A DNA stretch of 64,000 nucleotides from Symbiodinium natans (taxonomy: Eukaryota; Sar; Dinophyceae; Suessiales; Symbiodiniaceae), in the NCBI GenBank assembly GCA_905221605.1, contig CAJNDS010002084.1, forward strand, positions 350,972-414,971, read 5' to 3'. This document shows positions 45,105 through 53,525 of the stretch, piece by piece. Below the pieces are notes generated by a model, which saw only the letters and a list, made by a program, of their open reading frames with translations, did no database searches and was not told the origin of the DNA. Positions within the stretch are counted from its first letter, which is position 1, and each line of letters starts with the position of its first letter. The position numbers and the translations under genes were made by a program.

Positions 45105-45129
45105 GCTCTCAACACCTGGGTTGGGCTCT

Positions 45130-45590
45130 GTCGGTTCGAGTTTGGGGTTTAGGGTCTAGAGGCTTTAAGGGTTCTGAGTTTAGGGCTAAGAGGTTGTGGG
45201 GCTAAGGTTAAGAGGTTTAGAGTTTAGGGTTTACAGGTTTCGAGTTTTGGGTTTGAGGTTTAGGGGTTAAGAGGACCAGGGTTAAGAGGTTCAGGGTTTA
45301 CGGTTTCGGTTTTAGAGATGTAGGGTTCGAGGTTTTAGGGTTGCGAGGCATAGGGCTTTTTCTTCTTGTTCCTTGGCTGCTGCGGGGCTTAGGATGTTCA
45401 GGGAGCCATACGAAAACCGCCGCTGCAGTACAGGATTTCTCCTTTAAGCCATTTCGTGCCTCAGTACTGGAGCCCATGCAGTTGCGAATGGCATCCTCTC
45501 TAATTAATATAGCCCCCTAAACCCTAAACCCTAAACCCTAAACCCTTAACCCTTAACCCTTAACCCTAAACCCTAAACCCTAAACCCCCC
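45130..45590. repeat. G-rich degenerate field, then CCCTAAA/CCCTTAA tract
   Basis: Degenerate GGTTTAGGG- and GGTTAAGAG-like units at 45135-45360; C-rich units at 45515-45590 with three consecutive CCCTTAA. Confidence 0.8.
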
Positions 45591-45854
45591 AAAACCCCAT
45601 ACACGCCTCAGCAAGCCTATCCCTATCAAGCCACATGGTGACGTGCTCCAAAGATGTTCCCTGAACACCCTGAAGTTCAAGCCCCGTGGCATGGTCAGGT
45701 ACTTCAACACCCTGAAAGCCCGAACTTTGAACCCTAGAGACATCCCTAGATGCTTCTAACCACAGACACCCTAAAGGCCTCAAGCCCTCCCCCCCAAGCC
45801 CCCAAACCTCACCCTACGAGACCTAAACCTGCCACGTATTCAGGCCCCGAAAGC

Positions 45855-45915
45855 ATATAAACCCTAAACCCTAAACCCTAAACCCTAAACCCTAAACCCT
45901 AAACCCTAAACCCTA
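45855..45915. repeat. (CCCTAAA)n tract
   Basis: About nine heptamers ending 13 bp before an AG|G acceptor-like site. Confidence 0.93.
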
Positions 45916-45928
45916 AGCCCTTGCGCAG

Positions 45929-45965
45929 GCCCTCAACTTCCCAGACATGCGCTCCGAGCTGAGAG
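45929..45965 (+). other. Exon-like island, 37 nt
   Basis: Borders are GCAG|GCCCTC and AGAG|GTTGCT. It reads ALNFPDMRSELR. It follows a CCCTAAA tract (45855-45915) and precedes a (TAG)n microsatellite. Product unknown. Confidence 0.3.
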
Positions 45966-45971
45966 GTTGCT

Positions 45972-45980
45972 GTAGTAGTA

Positions 45981-46025
<45 letters not shown>
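45972..46025. repeat. (TAG)n trinucleotide tract
   Basis: About 17 TAG/TGG triplets. Confidence 0.95.
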
Positions 46026-46026
<1 letters not shown>

Positions 46027-46274
46027 GAGGGGTAGGGTGGGGGGTGTATAGGGTCCATTTCATCTGATGTTTGTTGGGTTTTAGGGTTTTGGGTTCTTTG
46101 GGCTTTTGTTGATTTAGGGACCTTAGGGCCTGGAATTTTGGGGCCTTGCAGCATTGCGCGTTTCTAGCGCGTTCAAGGCTCGGAGATTTTGGGGTTCATG
46201 GCTGGTGATTGTATAGGGCCCTTAAACCTGGAAACCAGGCAGGGTTGTGCCTGGTCTTTCTTTACGTTGCACCA

Positions 46275-46445
46275 CGGTTTAGGGTTTAGGGTTTGGGGTT
46301 TAGGGTTTAGGGTTTAGGGCTACCTTCTCGAGGCCGTGGCCATCATTCCTTGAAGCTGACGGTGCCCGAGGAGTTCAACCTCAGCAGCTCCGACGCGGGT
46401 TTAGGGTTTAGAGTTTAGGATTTAGGGTTTGGGGTTTAGGGCTTA
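46275..46445. repeat. G-rich telomere-like tracts
   Basis: TTTAGGG at 46275-46320 and 46398-46445 on either side of the TVPEEFNLS island. Confidence 0.85.
46356..46399 (+). other. Exon-like island with TVPEEFNLS motif
   Basis: Reads KLTVPEEFNLSSSDAG, and shares TVPxEFNLS and similar DNA with the island at 10885. It lies between two G-rich tracts, about 450 bp upstream of dynamin exon 1. It could belong to the preceding gene or be an upstream exon. Confidence 0.35.
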
Positions 46446-46742
46446 GTCCTCAATTGCTACAAGAACCCTGCAAGGACCCTATAAGAACCCTGTAAGGACC
46501 CTTTCAGGGCCCTAATAAAGGGAGACGATTTCGTTGCTCGACTCTGCAGCGGCCGCGCCAGCCGTTTGCAAACAAGGAGAGGCCGCGTAGCCCTATCAGG
46601 TGCATTGCGCCGCCTACCTGAAAGATCCAGAGCATCATGTCGTCAGCCAGAGGCCCAGAGAGAACTTGACCAGCCGGGGAATCCACTTGCACCTTTGCAC
46701 CTCCTCAGGCCTGCCTCAGTCATTCCATCCCATTATGGTGAC

Positions 46743-46810
46743 CCTAAACCCGAAACCCTAAACCCTAAACCCTAAACCCTACGCCCTAAACCCTAAACCC
46801 TAAACCCTAA
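46743..46810. repeat. (CCCTAAA)n tract abutting dynamin exon 1
   Basis: About nine heptamers ending 8 bp before CCCAG|GTTGGAG. If an upstream exon or a spliced leader is joined at this acceptor, the tract supplies the pyrimidine-rich sequence and CTAAA branch-like motifs. Confidence 0.9.
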
Positions 46811-46845
46811 ATGCCCAGGTTGGAGATGAGCCGCTTCGAGAAGCC

Positions 46846-49800
46846 ATGGCAGAGCTGTCCAAGAAGTTGGGGCTCTTCGAGAGGGTGCGGCACGTCTGCA
46901 ACGCGGTGGAGATTCCGTTGCCGGGCGTGGTCGTCGTGGGCGAGCAGTCTGCCGGGAAGTCCTCCCTGCTTGAGAGCATTTCCGGCATCCAGTTCCCCCG
47001 TTCCCAGAACACGTGCACGAGGATGCCTTGTGTGCTCACCATGCTGACGGATCCTGCAACAGATGACCCTTATGCGCTTGTGTCCATGGATCCGAGCTTT
47101 GAGGATGCTGGCGCCTGAGATTCTGCACCCTAAACCCTAAACCCTAAACCCTAACACCATTCTTGTGCTTGGCATGCGGCAGTCCTTTCTGGCTCGGCCT
47201 TACTCGCTGGGCTCAGGCTGGTCCATGCCCGGTCATGCAGGTCGAGGGCAAGATCAAGCAGCTGACCGAGAAGCATGCGACTGGTGACGACTTCATCTCA
47301 AAGCAGGCGGTTGGACACCTGCACCACCCTGAAGATTGAAACACATGGACATGCTCATGTTGGTGTTTTTCAGATGACAACTCCTAGCGCATGCTTGTAT
47401 GTTACTTAGAATATTGAAAACATTACAACGTTGCTGGCACATGTAAATTTTTGTCTGCAGTAAGATTGACAGATCTGACATTGAATCACAACACGTACCT
47501 GCTACTTCCTTGCGTTGCCTTTGCCGCACGTTCGTCGGGTGGCAGTGGCTCGGTGGAGCCTGGGGAAACCGTCACGATGAGGAAAATGCACAGTCAGGCA
47601 GGTCCATAACCAGCAACGCTGACTACAGTCCAAGAACAGCTACTTGGAGGTTCGTGGTTACTTCTAAACTTAGCGATACAAGAAGGGTAACTATGGTTTT
47701 CACCGTAGTATTTAGGGGACTTCTAACCTTCATCAAGATTCGCCCTGGCACCGATCAGTGCTGACGGGACAGCCGTTGAACCAACACCGTGTGTGGGCAG
47801 AGCGTCCAGCGTCACAAAGACTGCCCGTACCACCAACGCCCGACCAGAAGAGCATTGTTATCGGGGTTTGAGTATCATTATCAAGCCTTCAAGAGCTACA
47901 ACATCAAAGCTCCTTCGAGCTTTCTCCTCTGAGCGGAGTAACTTAGTGTCATTGCCAGTGAGTGGTTAGCAGTCAGCGGGGTCTTGACATCTGCTCCGGG
48001 TTACGATATCCATTTGCCATGCGGGGAGTCCGGATTGACATCTATTATCTACTTCATGCAAGAAGCTGCCATGTCTTCGCGGCAAGGCACTCTTCGTTCG
48101 AGTGGTACGCAAAGAAGGACCTCAGCTGTCTTTGATTGACCTTCCTGGCGTGACCCACAATGCAGAGTGTATGGAGAACATACATGAGGCCCGAATCCCC
48201 TTCAGCTTCATAGCTCTGGTGAGGTTCTACACTAGACTGGCAATATAAGCAAGCCCTCGAATATTTTGAAAGTATCACAATATTAAGACATTTTTATCAT
48301 TAAATAAGAATGAAGTCGAGTCTGAGTGTGCAACGTGCACCGTCAGGTGACCGTGGCACTGGTGGAGGAGTACATAAAGCCAGACGAGATGGTGATTCTT
48401 TGCGTGATCCCTGCCATGTCGGACTTTGGGAATGCTGAGGTGCGAGACTCTGGGGTCAGTTGTCAGTTGGGGATTTCCCAAGATAGGGGGGTACCCCTTT
48501 TGTACCCCAAATAGAATCCCCTTAAAGGGACCCCCCCAAAACCGGCACCCCTATATTCGGAAAGCGCCAGTTCAATTTTCAATTGATTGATGGCTCCCTT
48601 TTCTTGCTCCAGGTGGTGAAGCTTGCAAAGAAGTACGATCCAGATGGGATTCGCACGCTTGGTGTGGTCACCAAGTGTGACGATGCAGCTCATGCTGAAG
48701 CATCCGATGTTGTCGAGAAGGCCAAGTGCTGATCTTTGGGTCTAAACATCGGACCTTAAGGACCACATGAACCCTAAATGGGGCTATGGCTCATATAACC
48801 TAATCGGGATTATAGTAGTACAGGGTATAGGACCCAAATTTTAAGGTTCATTTGGTTCTCAAGAGATGGTATACAATCGAGCTGGGGATCGTAGTTAGAC
48901 CAAGCCTCTGACCCCTCGCAGGTGTTGATGAGGCGAGAGACAGATATGCGACTGCAGCTGGGGTTTCACTGCGTGGTGAACCGCTCGCAGAAGAACATTG
49001 ACGAAGGCATGAGCCGGGTGGACTTATGGAACAAGGAGAAGAAGATCTTTAGCAGCGAGCGCCTGCGAAGCCTTCCAGAAGACTACTGGGGCACCCGTCG
49101 CCTTATGGAAAAGATCGCCAAGATCCAGGAGGACAGGGTCGATGCCTGCTTGCCGAAGATCAGGGAGGCCGTGCGGCAGAAGACGGTGGCTCTCAGAAAT
49201 CAGCTCCGGGACTTGCCAGAACAGACGGAAACTGAAGCAGACCAGTTCCGCGTGTTCAACACCACCCTCAATGACATCAAGAGTGACTTAGAGAGGCGTG
49301 TTCGTGCTGAGTTCATGAGCACGGAGGAAGCAGACCGAGAACTCACCATCGCCCCACGGGTTGCCGGTATGATCCAAGAGTTTCGCCAGGAGTTGCTGTC
49401 GAGCAATCCAAGCTGGCTAGGGGAACAGATGATCACTGAGGTGGAGGACACGGTGGCCACGTTTGTGCGCGGCTACACTGTGGACAACTTGACTGGTCCG
49501 CAGGTCTTCGTGAACCTGATCAAGCGGGTTTTCGTGGAAGAGGGGCTCTTGAAGGATGCCGTTGGTGATCTGGTCTCCACTGTGGCGGAACACCTGCGCA
49601 CGGTGGTGCAGCATGTGGTGTCCATGCACGCCAACAGCAGCGCGGTGCTGGCCAATCGTCTCTCCGTCAAGGCCGAGGATTGTGTTGATAGCCTCATGGC
49701 CCAAGCGCGTGACGTTTGTGAGACGATGGCAGAGGCACAGCAGGTGACATCCACCACGCATGGTGAGTACATGGTCAGGCTGACACAGTTTCGGAAGTCT

Positions 49801-50878
49801 TGGCTACACCAAAAGGCCGACAGCATGAAGAAGACGATCGCGGAAGCCCTCATGGGCACCAAAGCCTTTGATGAGCAGGAGCTTCCACCCGAATTCGTCG
49901 AGGTTGTCCAGAAAGCGCAGTATGAGCCTGACAAGCTTGCGGTGCTTGAAATCTGCGCCTCCTTGCATGTGTACACCGGCTTTCTGATTGAAGGGTTTGT
50001 GGAGATGGCAGCTAAGATGGTCAAGTTCAAGATGGTCGAGCAGTTGAGCAAAAAGCTGGAACAGAAGTGGCGAGAGGAGCTCGGTGGAAGCAACCTTCAG
50101 GAACTCTTCCCGAAGGACAACGTGATCTTGCTTCGAAGACAAGACCTGCAACACAAGATGGCCACCTTGGAGGATTTCAAGGCGGTGAAGCATGTAGCGG
50201 TTCATTCCGATCTTGCCTGCTGTACACATGTAGTGAGGTGTGGTACTAGTACATCTGATACACATCCTTGCCATGTCAGCTGATACATATAGGCATCATG
50301 TAGGTGCACCTAATGCCGCCGAGCAGGAACAGCTTTCGCGACTCAAGGTGGCAATCGCACCGGCCGCAGCACGGAGGACGACTGCGGACAAGATGCGGGC
50401 AGCTGAGGCCAAGCAGGCGATGTCCGGAGTGCCCACACCCCTTCGAGCAAAGAGTCCGGGCAAGACCGCCCCAAATCTTGGCAGGAAGTGTGGGCCTGAT
50501 GCCGAAGGAACTGCTGGATCCCAGAGCGGTCGCTGCTACACCTGGCATTTTGCATCGCAGTTGGCCCTATTGACGTCAACACGAATCAAGCCACACCAGC
50601 GTCCCAAGATCGAAAGCGACACTTTCATGATGGATGGCTTGGAGTGTCAGCTCGTCTTGTGGCCTTTTGGTCGTCCCAAGGTATCTTCTAAGGGCCAGGC
50701 AGCTCTCTACCTCTCGGCCGACGAAGACTGCGTGATTGAATTCAGCTTGAAAGCGGGTGAGGAGGACGGATCCGACTTTGTCAAAGAGTTCGGCGAAACA
50801 GAAGCTGGAGCTTCTGATTTCGCAGCCTGCGACAGCCTAAAGGGCCTAGAGTCGGTGACAGTCTCCTTGCTGCAATAG
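46846..50878 (+). CDS. Dynamin-related large GTPase, seven exons
   Basis: Dynamin-superfamily GTPases assemble on membranes and drive scission or organelle division by GTP hydrolysis. Exons as I place them: 46846-47103, 47241-47306, 48087-48188, 48347-48439, 48613-48720, 48922-50181, 50327-50878; all introns are phase 0 and the product is about 812 residues. G1 is GEQSAGKS (32-39), the G2 Thr is T58, G3 is DLPG (126-129), G4 is TKCD (193-196, Cys where Leu is usual) and G5 is VNRS (228-231). A long helical stalk follows, with a GED-like segment at about 543-629. The C-terminal ~180 residues hold a basic, Ala-rich linker and then a region resembling a MATH/TRAF-like fold (LVLWPFG, AALYLSADEDC); this part is tentative. 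I see no PH domain or Pro-rich tail. In-frame sequence continues upstream to an AG|G acceptor at 46817-46819, so there may be a 5' exon or a spliced-leader acceptor there. The family is certain; exon borders are inferred. Confidence 0.93.
47104..47240 (+). other. Dynamin intron 1 (GA donor) holding telomere-like repeats
   Basis: Inferred 137-nt intron between GAG|GATGCT and CAG|GTCGAG. It contains about four CCCTAAA units on the sense strand at 47128-47155. Splicing here joins SMDPSFE to VEGKIKQL in frame. An unspliced read-through stops at 47116-47118. A GA donor is unusual but GA and GC donors are known in dinoflagellates. Confidence 0.7.
47307..48086 (+). other. Dynamin intron 2, 780 nt
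   Basis: Inferred intron with GC donor (CAG|GCGGTT) and AG|GCACTC acceptor; splicing joins DDFISKQ to ALFVRVVRKEG in phase 0. The dinucleotide GC is present at both junctions. I see no telomere-like tract, known MITE or missing G-domain segment inside it. Confidence 0.7.
48189..48346 (+). other. Dynamin intron 3, GC donor
   Basis: Inferred intron with donor GAG|GCCCGA and acceptor CAG|GTGACC, joining CMENIHE to VTVALVEEY. A GT donor 30 nt downstream (48219, CTG|GTGAGG) is also in phase 0 and would add ten residues (ARIPFSFIAL). I prefer the GC donor because the shorter junction fits the family spacing after DLPG better. Confidence 0.6.
48440..48612 (+). other. Dynamin intron 4 containing a MITE-like element
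   Basis: Canonical GT donor (GAG|GTGCGA) and CAG|GTGGTG acceptor, phase 0, joining DFGNAE to VVKLAKKYD. Family-E repeat DNA (48487-48566) fills most of the intron, and a second copy lies at 56828-56908. Confidence 0.8.
48487..48566. mobile_element. MITE-like element, family E, inside dynamin intron 4
   Basis: GGGGTACCCCTTTTGTACCC, then AATCCCCTTAAAGGGA and ATTCGGAAA; the second copy is at 56828-56908. Confidence 0.65.
48721..48921 (+). other. Dynamin intron 5, GC donor
   Basis: Donor AAG|GCCAAG and acceptor CAG|GTGTTG, phase 0, joining SDVVEK to VLMRRETD. The interior has short inverted segments (ACCTTAAGG near 48763 and TTTTAAGGTTCA near 48840) and may be a degenerate small inverted-repeat element. 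Confidence 0.7.
50182..50326 (+). other. Dynamin intron 6, GC donor
   Basis: The main exon frame and the C-terminal frame differ by one base. A donor AAG|GCGGTG at 50182 with acceptor CAG|GAACAG ending at 50326 restores the frame in phase 0, joining LEDFK to EQLSRLK. Earlier AG|G acceptors at 50292 and 50303 do not restore the frame with this donor. Confidence 0.7.
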
Positions 50879-50975
50879 AGGGGTCGGAATAACTACTCAG
50901 AGTATTCCCTTATAGTCACTATATTGTTTTCGTAGAGTAACCCCCAAGAACCCTGTTCTACCTATTTAGGCCCCT
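50879..50975. mobile_element. MITE-like element, family B, directly after dynamin stop
   Basis: AGGGGTCGGAATAACTACTC to CTATTTAGGCCCCT. The first base follows the TAG stop (50876-50878) immediately. Confidence 0.75.
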
Positions 50976-51062
50976 TCTGAGTCCCATCAACATGTGGCTT
51001 GGAGAGCCAGGAGGTTGGGATCACGTGTGTGCATAGACTCCGCGAAAAGTTGCAGTAGGACT

Positions 51063-51155
51063 ATGTCCCCCTTTGGATTTTTTTTTATATTGTTGATATA
51101 AAACCCAAGAGGATATTAAAAATATCACGTTTATTAAGGCTCTAAGGGGGGGTAT
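51063..51155. mobile_element. MITE-like element, family H, copy 3
   Basis: TGTCCCCCTTTGGATTTTTT to AAGGCTCTAAGGGGGGG with TATAAAACCCAAGAGGATAT inside. Confidence 0.7.
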
Positions 51156-51599
51156 AGAGGAGGGAGAGCCATGTCTTACAACGATGCGCTCACAAGAAGC
51201 CTTCGGGGCGAGGTGAACTGCCAGACATGGGCCGAAGCGGCTCCGGAGTCCCCCCTTCCCAAAGGGTCCTAAGTACCGGGGACAGTTACCCAAACCATAG
51301 TCGTAGTTCTGAGGACCCTTTGGGCTGTGTGGGACTTTCTGTCACAGTGCTTTACACATGCCTGGCGAACGCCTCAACGACTCCAAATTTCAGACGCAGA
51401 TGTGAAACAGTGCTGCATTAGTGCTTCAGGCAGTCTCAGTACTCGTTGTCCGAAGAAGCAGACCCAGCAGAGTGGTACAGGTACAGTCGTCAGTCCCATC
51501 ATGTCCCATCTCAAGCGTGCAACCCCTGTTGCCAATGACAGGTGTCAACAACCGTGCGGCGCAACAACGTGCCGATGCCAGATGTTTCCATTTCCCCCT

Positions 51600-51688
51600 G
51601 GACTTGTCATAGTGGAGTAACCTTTTACACTGTTAAGGGTACTTAAACACAAGAAGCAATTGAAATTTTGATTTTAATCCTATCCCAG
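51600..51688 (+). mobile_element. Dispersed repeat, family G, copy 3
   Basis: GTCATAGTGGAGTAACCTTT and AAGGGTACTTAAACACAAGA; diverged from the other two copies. Confidence 0.6.
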
Positions 51689-51887
51689 CAAAAAACTAGC
51701 AAAGCCGAATGACGCAGAACTCCACGGGTCGGATTCGTCCTAGGACCTCAAGCGCTTGCGCGGATTGAGCAGTACTGGTTGTAGACGTGCCTTGTAGAAC
51801 AGGTCATGAGGGCTTCAGCGGGGGTTTAGGGCCAGTGCTAAATGCCATATGTTGTTGCCCAGGGTAGGTTTAGGACGGAGGTTACCA

Positions 51888-51955
51888 GCCCTAAACCCTA
51901 AACCCTAAACCCTAAGTCCTAAGCCCTAAGCCCTAAACCCTAGACCCTAACTACG
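51888..51955. repeat. C-rich telomere-like tract
   Basis: CCCTAAA then CCCTAAG/CCTAAGT variants. Confidence 0.85.
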
Positions 51956-52038
51956 CTAGAGCGCTGGGGCCCCTCGGGAGTCCTTTGCTTTTCTTGTCTT
52001 TGTGGAGGCCGCCTTGGCGGCTTGATAAGTGTAGTGGG

Positions 52039-52137
52039 TTGGGATGTTCCCAATTACTAACAGTCCTTAATAGGGAGTCTAGTAGGGGGTACTAGACTCC
52101 CTATTAAGGACTGCTAGTATAAGGGGGACCATCCCAA
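52039..52137. mobile_element. MITE family A, copy 8, perfect 8-bp target duplication
   Basis: 99 bp, ends TTGGGATGTTCCC and GGGGGACCATCCCAA. It is flanked on both sides by GTAGTGGG (52031-52038 and 52138-52145). Interior GACTCCCTATTAAGGACT pairs with AGTCCTTAATAGGGAGTC, so most of the element is one long hairpin. Confidence 0.93.
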
Positions 52138-52757
52138 GTAGTGGGGGACAAGCCCGGACTTCAGAGTCAATTGCGCTTACTCGCCGGAGTTTGCACATCG
52201 ACACAATTGCCTCTGCGGATTAGGCGTATTGTTTGCTTGGGCTTGTGCGACTTGAATTTGCCAGGTGCTGGCAATTGCCCAGGCCGCCATGACTCCGCCG
52301 CGCGCTAGTGCTGCGCGCGTGCACGCGGGCAGTTCACGGATTACTTTGCTTAGCATTGTTGCAAGTTTCCGATGCTGGATCATGACGTTGTTTGCTCGAT
52401 TTCTAGTCGTATGGAGTGCATCTATCGCGTCGAGCGATGTTGAAGCAGTTCGTTGCCGAGCCCAGTTCCACAACCTCAGCACATGCCTAGCAACCCCGAA
52501 GTGGTTTCCATGACGAAGAGACATGCCCCTTGCTGCGATGTTGTTGTCGTGGCCGAAGCTCGACAGCAGCCATCGACATCAGACCACAAGCAACTGGATC
52601 TTCATGCGCACAAGAGAACACAGCATCTTCCACAACTGTCCGACCCATGGCGAGCCCGGGCCAAGATACCGTGGAGGTGGAGGCCTAACCAGCACCAGGG
52701 GTAGCTGGAGAACCTCGATGATGCTGCACTGATGCAGGGCTACCAGCCTCTAGCTTC
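52138..52757. other. No recognisable gene
   Basis: Overlapping 60-115-codon open frames on both strands without recognisable domains. Confidence 0.4.
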
Positions 52758-52850
52758 AGATGGGTACTTAGAAATGGGGCTTATAACAAGTGTATTCTAT
52801 GATTAAAGCCCTATTTAGTGTACTGATGAACCTACTCATAAGTACCCATG
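52758..52850. mobile_element. MITE-like inverted-repeat element (single copy seen)
   Basis: TGGGTACTTAGAAATGGGGC to CTACTCATAAGTACCCA; imperfect terminal inverted repeats about 90 bp apart. Confidence 0.55.
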
Positions 52851-53016
52851 AACCTTCAAGTACATGTTTTCCCTATAGCTGCAAGATCCTACTTCGTGCT
52901 TGCCCCCGCCCGATTTTGGCAGGAGAGGCTCCGATTCGATGAGCAGGCGCTGGCAAGATACTTGGTCTCCCAGGCAGCTGAGCGGTGGGAGGAACACAAG
53001 CCTACGAATTGCCTCC

Positions 53017-53040
53017 CCCCCCCAAAAAAAAACAACAACA
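53017..53040. repeat. C9-A9 homopolymer junction
   Basis: Nine C then nine A followed by CAACAACAA. Confidence 0.85.
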
Positions 53041-53449
53041 AAACAAGTAAAAGTAAAGATCTATTCTAAGGGTAATATAGGATCGATTTTTTTAAAATTT
53101 TGTTGGGGGTTCTTAAGCAAGCAGTAGCAGCCACGTTCTGCTACGTGTCTTGTTGCATGTAAAACAGCGGTGGCCTTTCACGTCTTGAAGATGCTTTTGC
53201 GGGTCAAGTTCTTGCGTGTTTTCTGAGCCCTTTGCAGGGCCTGCCCGGTGTGGAGGGTGGAGCCTTGAGGGTGAAGAAGTTCGGATACGGGCAGCCCAGG
53301 CCTTAGCAATTTACAGGTTGTGGGGCGCCTGTCTCCGGACTTTTTGATCCGGGCTTTGCGGCCTATGTTTTTGCTGAGGTCGAATCCCACCTACTGCTTA
53401 GACGCTCATGGCGGCCAGAGGCTCGTGACACGCCCTTCTGCACAGGAAT

Positions 53450-53525
53450 GGGTTTAGGGGTTTAGGGGTTTAGGGGTTTAGGGTTTAGGGTTTAGGGTTT
53501 AGGGTTTAGGGTTTAGGGTTTAGGG
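53450..53525. repeat. G-rich telomere-like tract, octamer to heptamer
   Basis: Four TTTAGGGG octamers, then about seven TTTAGGG heptamers. Confidence 0.93.

Noticed and set aside
47510-47764. 84-codon open frame inside dynamin intron 2
   Set aside because: Not in frame with either neighbouring exon and without similarity to the dynamin G domain.
49200-50274. Minus-strand open frames opposite dynamin exon 6
   Set aside because: Shadow frames of the GC-rich coding exon.
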